Part shown: positions 18,311-26,609 of the stretch, one piece after another
How the letters are laid out: every line of letters begins with the position of its first letter
Numbering within the stretch: the first letter of the stretch is position 1
Origin: Methylobacterium sp. R2-1
Lineage (GTDB): Bacteria > Pseudomonadota > Alphaproteobacteria > Rhizobiales > Beijerinckiaceae
Assembly (NCBI RefSeq): GCF_014191355.1
Contig: NZ_JACHWM010000009.1
Coordinates: forward strand, 62,001-126,000
Reading direction: 5' to 3'
DNA length: 64,000 nt
Translations under genes and position numbers: made by a program
Notes under the pieces: model-generated
Told to the model about the DNA's origin: nothing
Seen by the model: the letters and a program-made list of their open reading frames with translations, nothing else
Database searches by the model: none

Positions 18311-19272
18311 GCCGCCGTCTCCAGGCTGGAATCCTCGGCGAGGCTGTCCCGATAGAGGGTTTCCAGGCCGGGGCGGCGCACGCGGATCTCGGCCACCGGC
18401 ACGCCGGTGGCGCGCAGCGCGGCAAGCAGGGCCGCTCCGTCGAGCCCGCCCGCCGCACCGTGGTCGGCGCGCCAGAACCGCGCGTCGCCCGCGAGCGGCG
18501 AGAAGCCGGAACGCCGCAGGGCCGCCTCGGCGGTGGCGTCCGGCGGGCTCTCCAGCACCGCCTCGTGCTCGGGCGGAGCAGCCTCGAGCGGACGCATCAG
18601 CGCGGCGAGCGGACCCTCAAGCCGGATCCGCCCGTCGGCGAGGATGGCGACGCGGTCGGCGAGGCGCTCCGCCTCGGAAAAATCGTGGGTGCTGATGGCG
18701 AGGCCGGCGCCGCCCGCACGCAGACCCGCCAGCACCGCGTGGATCGCTGCGCGCGCGTCGAGATCGACCCCCTGGGTCGGCTCGTCGAGCAGGATCAGGT
18801 CGGGGGATGCGAGCAGGCTCGCGGCGATGTTGACCCGGCGCTGGTAGCCGCCCGAGAGCGTGGCGACGATGCGTCCCGCGACGTCGGGAAGGGCGCACCG
18901 CCCGATCGCCGCAGCGACCGCCCCGCGCCGCTCTCCCCGCCCCAGGCCGGCGAGCCGGGCGAAGACGTCGAGGTTCTCCGTAACGGTGAGACGCGGGTAG
19001 AGTGCGATCTCCTGGGGTACGAATCCGATCCGCTTGCGCGTCGCCCGGTCGGCATGGGGGTCGCCGCCCAGCACGCGCACGGAACCGGCATCAGGCCTGA
19101 GCCGTCCTGCGAGCAAGCGGATCAGGCTGGTCTTGCCGGCCCCGTTCGGACCGAGCAGCGCCAGCGTCGTCCCGCGCACAACGGTGAGGTCGAGCCCGCG
19201 CAGGGCCGGCCGGCCGCGATAGGCGAGGGCGGCCCCCTCGACGGTGGCGAGGGGCGGAGCGGCGGCGCTCAT
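18307..19272 (-). CDS. ABC transporter ATP-binding protein
   Basis: A 321-residue ATPase of the ABC-2 exporter encoded next to it. Walker A is [18 protein letters not shown], signature [15 protein letters not shown], Walker [17 protein letters not shown], and the switch His is in [17 protein letters not shown]-terminal regulatory region of about 90 residues follows, as in DrrA/CcmA-type subunits. The start at 19272 ([20 protein letters not shown]) is chosen because the frame upstream lies within the DUF2141 gene. An 11-bp gap separates it from that gene. Confidence 0.92.
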   Translation of the reverse strand: MSAAAPPLATVEGAALAYRGRPALRGLDLTVVRGTTLALLGPNGAGKTSLIRLLAGRLRPDAGSVRVLGGDPHADRATRKRIGFVPQEIALYPRLTVTENLDVFARLAGLGRGERRGAVAAAIGRCALPDVAGRIVATLSGGYQRRVNIAASLLASPDLILLDEPTQGVDLDARAAIHAVLAGLRAGGAGLAISTHDFSEAERLADRVAILADGRIRLEGPLAALMRPLEAAPPEHEAVLESPPDATAEAALRRSGFSPLAGDARFWRADHGAAGGLDGAALLAALRATGVPVAEIRVRRPGLETLYRDSLAEDSSLETAA

Positions 19273-19282
19273 CGGACGCCCG

Positions 19283-19711
19283 TCAGCGCCGCGGCAGGGG
19301 ACGGGCGAGGCGAACCCGCACCGCAGCACCGGGCTCGCGCAGGTCGAAGCTCGCGCTGGAAAAATCCGGCCGGGCCCGGCGCCCGACGGCGCCGGAGAAG
19401 CCGTAGGGCTCCAAGGGCAGGCCGAGGCCCGTCCGGTCGAGCCGGCTGTTGCCGTTCTCGTCCTGGAAGGCGGCGACCGCCCAGACCCCTGCGGGCACGT
19501 CGGTGAAGACGAAGCGCTCGGCGCCGCCGCGGTTCGGGACGCTCCGGCCGATCGGGCAGGCGGCCTCACTCAACCCGCGCTGGCAGAGGGTGACATACAC
19601 GTCGCCCGGCCCCGGCTCGGCGCCCTCGACGATCACCTCCAGGCTCGCCGCCCGCGCCGGGCTCGCGAGGGCGGCCAGCATGGCGAGACCTGAGAGAAGG
19701 GCCGCCCGCAT
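19283..19711 (-). CDS. Secreted DUF2141 protein
   Basis: A 142-residue exported protein: a signal peptide (LLSGLAMLAALASPARAASL, cleavage after ARA), then one beta-sandwich domain with the DUF2141 hallmarks VFTDVPAGVWAVAAFQDENG, NSRLDRTGLGLPLEPYGFS. The start overlaps the stop of the upstream desaturase by one base, so the pair is co-translated. DUF2141 proteins are often encoded beside carotenoid or lipid genes; their function is not established. A periplasmic carrier for pigment or lipid is a guess. Confidence 0.88.
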   Translation of the reverse strand: MRAALLSGLAMLAALASPARAASLEVIVEGAEPGPGDVYVTLCQRGLSEAACPIGRSVPNRGGAERFVFTDVPAGVWAVAAFQDENGNSRLDRTGLGLPLEPYGFSGAVGRRARPDFSSASFDLREPGAAVRVRLARPLPRR

Positions 19712-21399
19712 CAGCTCGGGTCGCCCTGTGTGGCAAGCGGCGAGGTCGTCGGCAGGTCGGCCAGGATCGCGGGGGCCTGCTCCTTGGCGAGATCCTCGAT
19801 CAGGAGGCGGGCGGAGATGCGCGCGCCCTCATAGATGACGGGAAGGCCGGAGCCCGGATGGGTACCGCCGCCGACGAGGTAGAGCCCCGGCCCGAAGCGG
19901 TTGTGCGGGCGGAACCACAGCATCTGCAGCAGATCGTGGGCGAGGTTGAAGGTCGCGCCCTCGTGCACCGCGAACTCGTCGCGCCAGTCGCGGGGATCGA
20001 CCACGCGCTCGTAGCGGATGCGGCTCTCGATGTCGTGGAGCCCCAGGAGCTTCAAGCGCTCGAGCACCAGCTTGCGGTAGCTCGGGCCGATCGCCTCCCA
20101 ATCGATGCCCGACTTCAGGTTCGGCACCGGCACCAGCACGTAGAGGGCGGTGTGGCCGGGCGGCGCCATGCCGCCATCGGTGAAGCCCGCGTGCTGCACG
20201 TAGATCGAGGGCTCCATCGGCAGCGTGCCGCCGGTGATCTCCTTGATGTTGCGCTCGTATTCCTTGGCCAGCAGGATCGTGTGGTGGCCGAGGCTCTCGG
20301 GCATTTTACCCTCCAGCCCCAAGTAGAGCATGTAGGTCGAGCACGAGAGCCGGGCCTTGCCGATCTTGGCGTCGCGCCAACGCGGACGCCGCTTCTCCGG
20401 CACGAGGTCGCGGATCACCTTGGCGAAGTCGCCGTTCACGACGACCGCGTCGGCCTTCAGCGTCTCACCACCCACGACCACTCCGCAGGCGCGCTTGCCC
20501 TCGAACAGCACCCGCTCGACGGATTGGCCGAGGCGGATGTCGACGCCCATGCGGCGGGCGAGTCCGGCCATCGCCTCCGAGACCGCGCCGCAGCCGCCGA
20601 CCGGATGATAGACCCCGTGCTCGTACTCGAGGAACGAGAGGATCGTGAACAGGCTCGGGCAGCGGAAGGGCGACATCCCGAGATATTTGGTCTGGAACGA
20701 GAAGGCGAGGCGCACCCGCGGGTCGGCGAAGTAGCGCCTCAGATCCCGATCTACGCTTCGGCCGGGATGGAGGTGAGGGAGCGCCGCGAGCATCGCCGGG
20801 CTCGCCATCGACAGGAAATTGTCGAAGGGCTGCTCCAGCACCGGCTTGAAGTAGTTCAGCTTGGTCCGGTTCTCTTCGAAGAACTTTTCGACGTTCTCGG
20901 CATCGGCGGGGGCGAGGCGGGCGATCTCCTCCCTGAGCCGAGGTACGTCTCCGGTGGCGCGGATCTGCCCCGAGACGCCGTCCTCGCCCTCGAAGACGAG
21001 GTTGTATTGCGGGTCGAGCCGCTCCAGCCGGACGTGATCCTCCAGGCGCTCGCCGCAGGATTCGAAGATGTCGGCCAGGATCTGCGGATAGAGGAAGAAG
21101 GTCGGGCCGATATCGAAGCGGTAGCCGCCCGGCGCCTCGACGGTCTTGGTGCGACCGCCGACCGTCGCGTCGCGCTCGATAATGGTGACGTGCAGGCCAG
21201 CTTTGGCCAGGAGCAGCGCGGTGGCGAGCCCGCCGGGGCCAGCCCCGACGACGACGACGCGGCGGCCCGACAGGGTACGCAAACCTTTCCGCGACTGCAG
21301 CAACGCCCCAAGACTCCCGACCTGAAATTGTGGAGGCAATCTTGGCCGGACTCGGCCCAGCTGCAAGGGGCGCGGATTGTCGCGTGCCACCGGTCTCAA
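19711..21399 (-). CDS. CrtI/CrtN-type carotenoid desaturase or oxidase (second copy)
   Basis: An FAD-dependent desaturase of the phytoene desaturase family, up to 562 residues. The dinucleotide fold is RRVVVVGAGPGGLATALLLA with the following ERDATVGGRTKTVEAPGGYR and DIGPTFFLYPQILADIF; the C-terminal flavin motif is LYLVGGGTHPGSGLPVIYEG. The first 41 residues carry no family feature, so a start nearer LRTLSGRR (a TTG around 21280) is possible, but its Shine-Dalgarno spacing is poor. It is the first gene of a run leading to DUF2141 and the ABC exporter. CrtN- versus CrtP-like activity is unresolved. Confidence 0.87.
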   Translation of the reverse strand: MRPVARDNPRPLQLGRVRPRLPPQFQVGSLGALLQSRKGLRTLSGRRVVVVGAGPGGLATALLLAKAGLHVTIIERDATVGGRTKTVEAPGGYRFDIGPTFFLYPQILADIFESCGERLEDHVRLERLDPQYNLVFEGEDGVSGQIRATGDVPRLREEIARLAPADAENVEKFFEENRTKLNYFKPVLEQPFDNFLSMASPAMLAALPHLHPGRSVDRDLRRYFADPRVRLAFSFQTKYLGMSPFRCPSLFTILSFLEYEHGVYHPVGGCGAVSEAMAGLARRMGVDIRLGQSVERVLFEGKRACGVVVGGETLKADAVVVNGDFAKVIRDLVPEKRRPRWRDAKIGKARLSCSTYMLYLGLEGKMPESLGHHTILLAKEYERNIKEITGGTLPMEPSIYVQHAGFTDGGMAPPGHTALYVLVPVPNLKSGIDWEAIGPSYRKLVLERLKLLGLHDIESRIRYERVVDPRDWRDEFAVHEGATFNLAHDLLQMLWFRPHNRFGPGLYLVGGGTHPGSGLPVIYEGARISARLLIEDLAKEQAPAILADLPTTSPLATQGDPS

Positions 21400-21419
21400 C
21401 AGAAACCGGCTAACAGTGC

Positions 21420-21486
21420 CTCACAAAATTCCCGGTCCCTGACCGTTCTCGCCCTGGCGACGACAGCGCGGCGGGAGTTTTGTGAG
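21420..21486. promoter_or_regulatory. Long inverted repeat upstream of the desaturase operon
   Basis: CTCACAAAATTCCC (21420-21433) and GGGAGTTTTGTGAG (21473-21486) are complementary at 13 of 14 positions with a 39-base spacer. It lies 21-87 bases upstream of the second desaturase gene (read leftward) and 74-140 bases after the HerA-like gene. It could be an operator, a leader hairpin or a terminator; there is no clear T tract. Confidence 0.4.
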
Positions 21487-21559
21487 AGACACTCAGCATC
21501 GCCCGGAATCGCGCGGATTCAACCTCAGGCGGTCCGCGCGAGATCGCAGCCTGATGCTC

Positions 21560-23062
21560 TCAGGCCCGCCCCCGGCGCTTCAGCGGGAGCACCGCGGCGG
21601 CGCCGATCTGCGGGCCGGTCTCGGCGTCGAGATCGGGCACGGCGATGATCGGCGCGCCGCGCAGATCCCGGCGCATGACGATGGCGCCGCGCTCCTCCAG
21701 GTAGCCGAGCATCCGCCGCGCACGCCCCGCCGAGGAGGTACCGTAAGCCTCCGCGAGGGCCGCGTCGGACGGGCAGGGCGCTCCTTCGAGCGCGGTGCGG
21801 GCAATGAGCAGGAACAGCCCGGCGAGATCCTCGGGCAGGCTGGCGGCGATCTCCTGCGCCCGCTCCCAGCCCGGCCCCTCGGCGGTGGCACCCTGGACAC
21901 CGGCCCGGGCCACGGCGAGCCGGCGCTTGAATTCAGGCAGGCCCATCGCCTCGCCGCCGATCCGGCGGATGCGGCAGCGCACGGTGAAGTCCTGGTAGAG
22001 CGTGGCCGGCGTGCAGGCGGCGGCGTCCGAGTCGGCGAGGACCGAGGCCAGGATCTCAGCCATCGCCGCCTCGCGCTCGGCCGGGTCCATCGACTCCTCC
22101 TCCGGCAGATCCTCGCGGACCGGCGGGCGGTAATTGGCGAGCTGGACCAGCACGTCGGGCCCCGGCGCCCGCGCGGGCTTCGGCCGAGGGGCGGGGAGGG
22201 GCCGCGCCTCTTCCTCGGGAGAGGCCGTCATGATCAGGGCGCGCGCCTCCTCGCCCATGGTCGGCAGCGGCAGCAGGGCGGGGGCGGCGTTGCGGCTCTC
22301 GGTCACCGTCGGACCGATGGCGATCGGCAGCGGACGCTTCGAGATCGCCGGCCCGAGGCCGACGAAATGCCCGCGGGCCAGATCGCGAAAGGTCTCGGCC
22401 TGGCGGCGGTCGAGTCCGAGCAGGTCGGCGGCACGCGCCATGTCGATGTCGAGGAAGGTGCGACCCATCAGGAAGTTCGAGGCTTCCGCCGCGACGTTCT
22501 TGGCGAGCTTGGCCAGACGCTGCGTGGCGATGATCCCGGCGAGCCCCCGCTTTCGCCCGCGGCACATCAGGTTGGTCATGGCGCCAAGCGAGAGGCGGCG
22601 GGCCTCGTCCGACACCTCGCCCGCGGCGGCGGGGGCAAAGAGCTGCGCCTCGTCCACCACCACCAGCATCGGGTACCAGAGCGAGCGGTCGGCATCGAAC
22701 AGGCCGCCGAGGAAGGCGGCGGCGGCGCGCATCTGGTCCTCGGCGTCGAGCCCTTCCAGCGAGAGCACGACGGACACCCGATGCTCGCGCACGCGCGCGG
22801 CGATCCGCAGGAGTTCGGCCTCGTTGCCATCCGCCTCGACCACGACGTGGCCGTAGCGCTCGGCCAGCGTGACGAAGTCGCCTTCGGGGTCGATGATCGC
22901 CTGCTGCACGAGGCCCGCGCTCTGCTCCAGCAGACGGCGCAGCAGGTGCGACTTGCCCGAACCGGAATTGCCCTGGACGAGGAGGCGCGTCGCCAGAAGC
23001 TCGGTGAGGTCCATCGTCCCGGACCCGTCGCCGGCCCGCCCCAGATCGATCTCGTAGCCCAT
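21560..23062 (-). CDS. HerA-like DUF87 ATPase
   Basis: A 500-residue P-loop ATPase of the HerA/FtsK-like DUF87 group. Walker A is LVQGNSGSGKSHLLRRLLEQ with the DPEGDFVTLAERYG motif after it, Walker B is LVVVDEAQLFAP, and a sensor region is RGRKRGLAGIIATQRLAKL. The C-terminal 200 residues are a Pro/Ala-rich linker then a helical domain with a winged-helix flavour (AEAYGTSSAGRARRMLGYLEERGAIV). HerA helicases normally work with NurA nuclease, but none is adjacent. In alphaproteobacteria this type is common and uncharacterised. Separate unit between the TrmH gene and the carotenoid run. Confidence 0.85.
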   Translation of the reverse strand: MGYEIDLGRAGDGSGTMDLTELLATRLLVQGNSGSGKSHLLRRLLEQSAGLVQQAIIDPEGDFVTLAERYGHVVVEADGNEAELLRIAARVREHRVSVVLSLEGLDAEDQMRAAAAFLGGLFDADRSLWYPMLVVVDEAQLFAPAAAGEVSDEARRLSLGAMTNLMCRGRKRGLAGIIATQRLAKLAKNVAAEASNFLMGRTFLDIDMARAADLLGLDRRQAETFRDLARGHFVGLGPAISKRPLPIAIGPTVTESRNAAPALLPLPTMGEEARALIMTASPEEEARPLPAPRPKPARAPGPDVLVQLANYRPPVREDLPEEESMDPAEREAAMAEILASVLADSDAAACTPATLYQDFTVRCRIRRIGGEAMGLPEFKRRLAVARAGVQGATAEGPGWERAQEIAASLPEDLAGLFLLIARTALEGAPCPSDAALAEAYGTSSAGRARRMLGYLEERGAIVMRRDLRGAPIIAVPDLDAETGPQIGAAAVLPLKRRGRA

Positions 23063-23168
23063 CCCGTACCCCGCTGGCGCCCAAACTTTCTAACATGCGC
23101 GGGGCGGCCGGGGTCCGCGCTGGCCCGAGCCGTCCACAGGCGGGAGGCCGCAGCCGCTTATTGCGGCT

Positions 23169-23984
23169 TCAGCCCATGTGCCGCCGCCCGGCCAGATGAT
23201 GCAGCGCGATGGCGCCGGCCGTCGCGACGTTGAGCGAATCGAAGCCCGGCGCCATGGCGATCCGCACACGGCGGGCCCGTGCCATCAGCGATTCGGGCAG
23301 TCCGGGCCCCTCGGTGCCGAGCAGCAGCAGCGCTCGCGGAGGCGGCTCCAAGGCATCCAGCGTCTCACTGCCGCCGGGGGTCAGCGCCAGCGGCGTCAGG
23401 GTGTGGCGCTCGGCCAGGTCGAGCAGCGCCGCCCCGCTCGCCGCACGGGCGAAGGGCACGGTCAGCGCCGCGCCCGCCGAGACGCGGATGGCCTTGCGGT
23501 AGAGGGGATCGCAGGTCTCGGCATCGAGCCAGACCGCGTCGGCGCCGAAGGCGGCGGCGTTGCGGAACAGGCCGCCGACATTGTCGTGGTTGGTCAGCCC
23601 CACCAGCCCGACGACGAGGGCCGGGGCAGGAGCCGCCGGGATCAGTGCCTCGGGCACCGGCTCGGCGCCGCGCAGGCCCACCGCCAGCACGCCGCGGTGG
23701 ATCGGGAAGCCCGCCACCGCGCTCATCACGTCCTTGCCGGCCAGATAGACCGGCGGACCGTCCGCGCGGGCCGCGAACACGTCGGAGAGGCCAGCCCAAC
23801 GCTCGGGCGCCAGCAGCACCGATTCCGCGGCGAAGCGGGCGCCGGCGGAGAACAGCAGCCGCAGGGTCACCTCGCCCTCGACGATGAAGCGGCCCTGCCG
23901 CCCCACGAGGTCGCGCTCGCGCACGTCCCGGTAGGCGGAGAGCCGCGGGTCGTCCGGATCGTCGATGGCGATCGGTTCGAACAA
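23169..23984 (-). CDS. TrmH/SpoU-family RNA 2'-O-methyltransferase
   Basis: A SPOUT-fold RNA methyltransferase of about 271 residues. Motif 1 is LTNHDNVGGLFRNAAAFGAD (Asn and Arg), motif 2 LLLGTEGPGLP and motif 3 DSLNVATAGAIALHH, the full TrmH set. The N-terminal part (RQGRFIVEGEVTLRLLFSAG) is the substrate-binding domain seen in 23S rRNA members. No ATG is available near the N-terminus; a TTG at 23984 giving LFEPIAIDDPDDPRL fits, 8 bp after the MaoC stop. The target nucleotide is unknown. Confidence 0.87.
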   Translation of the reverse strand: MFEPIAIDDPDDPRLSAYRDVRERDLVGRQGRFIVEGEVTLRLLFSAGARFAAESVLLAPERWAGLSDVFAARADGPPVYLAGKDVMSAVAGFPIHRGVLAVGLRGAEPVPEALIPAAPAPALVVGLVGLTNHDNVGGLFRNAAAFGADAVWLDAETCDPLYRKAIRVSAGAALTVPFARAASGAALLDLAERHTLTPLALTPGGSETLDALEPPPRALLLLGTEGPGLPESLMARARRVRIAMAPGFDSLNVATAGAIALHHLAGRRHMG

Positions 23985-23992
23985 GCGCGGGT

Positions 23993-24472
23993 TTAAGCGC
24001 GGCCGCCGCCCATGCGCATGGCGAGCGGGTCGGCTTCCTCCTTCTTCGGCACCTTCACCAGGGCCTCTCCGTCGAGCACCACCTCGTCTCCGACGGAGCA
24101 GGTGCAGGCGAGGCGGGCGCGGCGGCGCTCGGGGATCAGCTCGGCGACCTCGACCTTCACCTCGACGACGTCGCCGATGCGCACGGGCGCGCGGAAGTTC
24201 AGGGTCTGCGAGATATAGACTGCGCCCGGCCCCGGCAGGCGGGTGCCGAGCACTGCCGAGATCAGGCCGGCAGTGTAGAGACCGTGGGCGATGCGGGTGC
24301 CGAAGGGCGTGCGCGCGGCGAAGTGTTCGGACAGGTGGATCGGGTTGCGATCGCCGGTGATCTCGGCAAAGCCCACCACGTCGGAGGAGGAGATCTCCTT
24401 CCTGAGGATCTCGGTGAGCCCGACTTCGAGATCCTCGAAATAGAGCACGCGCAGTTCGGGCAACATGTCCAA
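23993..24472 (-). CDS. MaoC-like hot-dog hydratase
   Basis: A 159-residue single hot-dog protein of the R-specific enoyl-CoA hydratase (MaoC) type. The hydratase-2 motif is ITGDRNPIHLSEHFA, with catalytic Asp and His, followed by FGTRIAHGLYTAGLISAVLG. NFRAPVRIGDVVEVKVEV forms the central strands. Length matches PhaJ-like enzymes that feed (R)-3-hydroxyacyl-CoA to PHA synthesis or the C2 assimilation hydratases of methylotrophs. The ATG at 24472 or the one two codons later may be used. It is 8 bp upstream of the TrmH gene. Confidence 0.88.
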   Translation of the reverse strand: MDMLPELRVLYFEDLEVGLTEILRKEISSSDVVGFAEITGDRNPIHLSEHFAARTPFGTRIAHGLYTAGLISAVLGTRLPGPGAVYISQTLNFRAPVRIGDVVEVKVEVAELIPERRRARLACTCSVGDEVVLDGEALVKVPKKEEADPLAMRMGGGRA

Positions 24473-24666
24473 CGCCTCCCGGTCCGGACCGCCGCTCGAC
24501 GGGCGGCTTGGCTATCCTTTGGCAGTCCTTTCGCCTCGCACAGCCGCGCGCGCAAATCCAGACGGACAATAGGCCGAGAGGGTTTCCGGACGGGAAGGCC
24601 CCTCGACAGGGCTGGGCGCCTCGGGCAATCACCGGCCCGCCTCGCTCCACCCTCGGGAACCCGCCG

Positions 24667-25287
24667 GTGCCTCGTCTGCCGCCCTCGCCGGGCCTGCGCC
24701 CGGTCGTCGCCCGCGTGGCGGCGCTGAACTTGAGCTATTTCGGCATCGAGATCGCGGTCGCGCTCGCCATCGGCTCGGTGGCGCTCATCGCCGACAGCCT
24801 CGACTTCCTCGAAGACGCCGCGATCAACCTTCTGATCTTCGTAGGGTTGAGCTGGAGCGTGCGCAACCGGGCACGGCTCGGCACCCTGCTCGCCGGCATC
24901 CTGCTGGTGCCGGGCCTCGCCACGGCTTATGCGGCCTACGAGAAATTCTCCGAATTCACCGCACCGTCCCCCGTGCCGCTGACGCTGACCGGCCTCGGCG
25001 CGCTTCTCGTCAACCTCACCTGCGCGCTGATGCTCGCCCGCCACCGCGACGGGCATGGCAGCCTGACCCGCGCGGCCTATCTCTCCGCCCGCAACGACGT
25101 CGCCGCCAACGTCGCGATCATCGTCGCCGGTCTCGTCACCGCGCTGACGCTCTCGCCCTGGCCGGACCTCGTGGCGGCAGGAGGCATCGCCGTCATCAAC
25201 GCCGATTCCGCCTTCGACGTGCTCAAGGCCGCCCGCCGCGAATGGCACGCGGCGGCCGAGGAGGCCGCGTCGCAGGCACGCGCCTGA
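24667..25287 (+). CDS. CDF-like cation transporter
   Basis: A membrane protein of about 206 residues with six hydrophobic segments. The first metal-binding helix pattern is IGSVALIADSLDFLEDAAINL, matching the cation diffusion facilitator SxALxADxxH/D site, and the second is YLSARNDVAANVAIIVAGL. There is no cytosolic C-terminal domain. The GTG at 24667 (VPRLPPSPGLRPVVARVAA) is preferred because the longer frame before it is low-complexity and carries no helix. The metal is unknown. Antiparallel to the MaoC gene. Confidence 0.8.
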   Translation: MPRLPPSPGLRPVVARVAALNLSYFGIEIAVALAIGSVALIADSLDFLEDAAINLLIFVGLSWSVRNRARLGTLLAGILLVPGLATAYAAYEKFSEFTAPSPVPLTLTGLGALLVNLTCALMLARHRDGHGSLTRAAYLSARNDVAANVAIIVAGLVTALTLSPWPDLVAAGGIAVINADSAFDVLKAARREWHAAAEEAASQARA

Positions 25288-25320
25288 TCCTTCCCCCCGA
25301 ACTTCGAATTTACGGACCCC

Positions 25321-26169
25321 GTGCTGCGCCTCTTTCCTCTTTCCGACCTGCATCTCGAACGGCGCCGTCCGGAGATGATTCCGCCGCCCGCGGCACCCTT
25401 CGACGTGCTCGTCTGCGCCGGCGACCTGCACGAGGGCCAACCCGAGGCCGGGCTCGCCACGGTGCTGGCGCTGGCGGGCGAGCGGCCGGTGGTGCTGGTG
25501 CCGGGCAACCACGAGCACTACGCCCCGACCGGCGATCCGCGCACCGCGCCGGAACTCCTCGCCGCGCTCGAACGCAAGGTCGCCCGGCTGAACGAGCTGG
25601 GGAGCCGCATCCATCTGCTCCAGGGCGGGCAGGCCGCCGTGATCGGTGGCGTGCGCTTCGTCGGCACGACGCTCTGGAGCGACTGGTCGCTCGCCGGGCG
25701 CTGGCTCACCGACGACACGCCCGACCGGCCCGACGATCCGGTCGCCTATGCCGCCGCACGGATGACCGACCCCGTCACGGGTTCGCGGGAATATCGCGGC
25801 TCGATCCGCCGGGCCGACCGCGAACCTTGGTCGCCGGCGGACGCGATGGAGGCGCATGGCCGCGAGAAGGCGGCGTTCCTCGAAGCCCTGGCCCGGCCGC
25901 ATGACGGGCCGACGGTCGCGGTCACACACCATCCGCCGAGCCCGCTCGCCGCCGACGCGTTCCGCGACGCGCCCGGCGTGCCGTGGTGGGTGCCGGCCTT
26001 CTACGCCACCACAATCCTCGACGACCTGCCCGAGGCGGACCGTCCCGATCTCTGGATTTCCGGCCACTTCCACGCCGGGCACGATCTTCGGATCGGACGC
26101 ACCCGCTGGCTCGCCAACCCCGTGGAAGGGCAGACTTTTCGGAGCGATCTCACCGTTGCGGTGGGATAA
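25321..26169 (+). CDS. Calcineurin-like metallophosphoesterase
   Basis: A 282-residue phosphoesterase with the complete bimetal motif set: LSDLHLER (Asp, His), CAGDLHEGQ (Asp), VPGNHEHY (Asn, His), VTHHPPSPLAADAF (His) and SGHFHAGHD (two His). A GTG at 25321 is the start; the first strand LRLFPLSDLH follows at once. It lies 33 bp after the cation transporter gene and may be co-transcribed with it. The substrate cannot be inferred; members act on nucleotides, lipids or phosphoproteins. Confidence 0.88.
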   Translation: MLRLFPLSDLHLERRRPEMIPPPAAPFDVLVCAGDLHEGQPEAGLATVLALAGERPVVLVPGNHEHYAPTGDPRTAPELLAALERKVARLNELGSRIHLLQGGQAAVIGGVRFVGTTLWSDWSLAGRWLTDDTPDRPDDPVAYAAARMTDPVTGSREYRGSIRRADREPWSPADAMEAHGREKAAFLEALARPHDGPTVAVTHHPPSPLAADAFRDAPGVPWWVPAFYATTILDDLPEADRPDLWISGHFHAGHDLRIGRTRWLANPVEGQTFRSDLTVAVG

Positions 26170-26263
26170 CGATCCCATCCACGAAACCCGACGCGGGCCT
26201 CGTGCGTAAGGTCCCGGCACGCCACAGGCAGGCAAAGCCAACAAAAAATCCGGGAGATTCGCC

Positions 26264-26485
26264 ATGAACGCTTTCATCGCCGTCGTGCTCGTCTGCGCCA
26301 ACGGCATCCCGCAGCAGGATTGCAACGACGACCGGGCGAGCGAGGTGCGCAAGGTGCGCGTGGCGAACGAACTCGGCTGCACCAGCGGCTGGCAGGAGAT
26401 CATCGCCCGAACCGACCTGCGCGACGAGGTCGGCAAGACGAGCTACCTCAAGACCGAGTGCCGCCGAGTGAAGGAGCGCGAATAG
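26264..26485 (+). CDS. Small exported or anchored protein, unknown
   Basis: A 73-residue protein beginning MNAFIAVVLVCANGIPQQDC. The short hydrophobic N-terminus and four cysteines (residues 11, 20, 39, 66) suggest export and disulphides. CGGGAGATTCGCC precedes the ATG, a clear Shine-Dalgarno. The body, SEVRKVRVANELGCTSGWQE, does not match a family I recognise. It stands alone after the phosphoesterase gene. Confidence 0.65.
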   Translation: MNAFIAVVLVCANGIPQQDCNDDRASEVRKVRVANELGCTSGWQEIIARTDLRDEVGKTSYLKTECRRVKERE

Positions 26486-26609
26486 CGCAGAGCGTTGCCT
26501 CTCCGACGTCGCCTCCGCGCCGGAATCTGCTATTCAGGCGCGGCCGAACTCTGAATTCCGCGTGAGCGGGCAGGGTCGGCGCAGATTTTCGCCGATCGTC
26601 GAGAGACTG

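Noticed and set aside
24262..26436. A 724-residue minus-strand frame opposite the transporter and phosphoesterase genes
   Set aside because: Composition is typical of antisense high-GC DNA, and the plus-strand genes there have complete motif sets.
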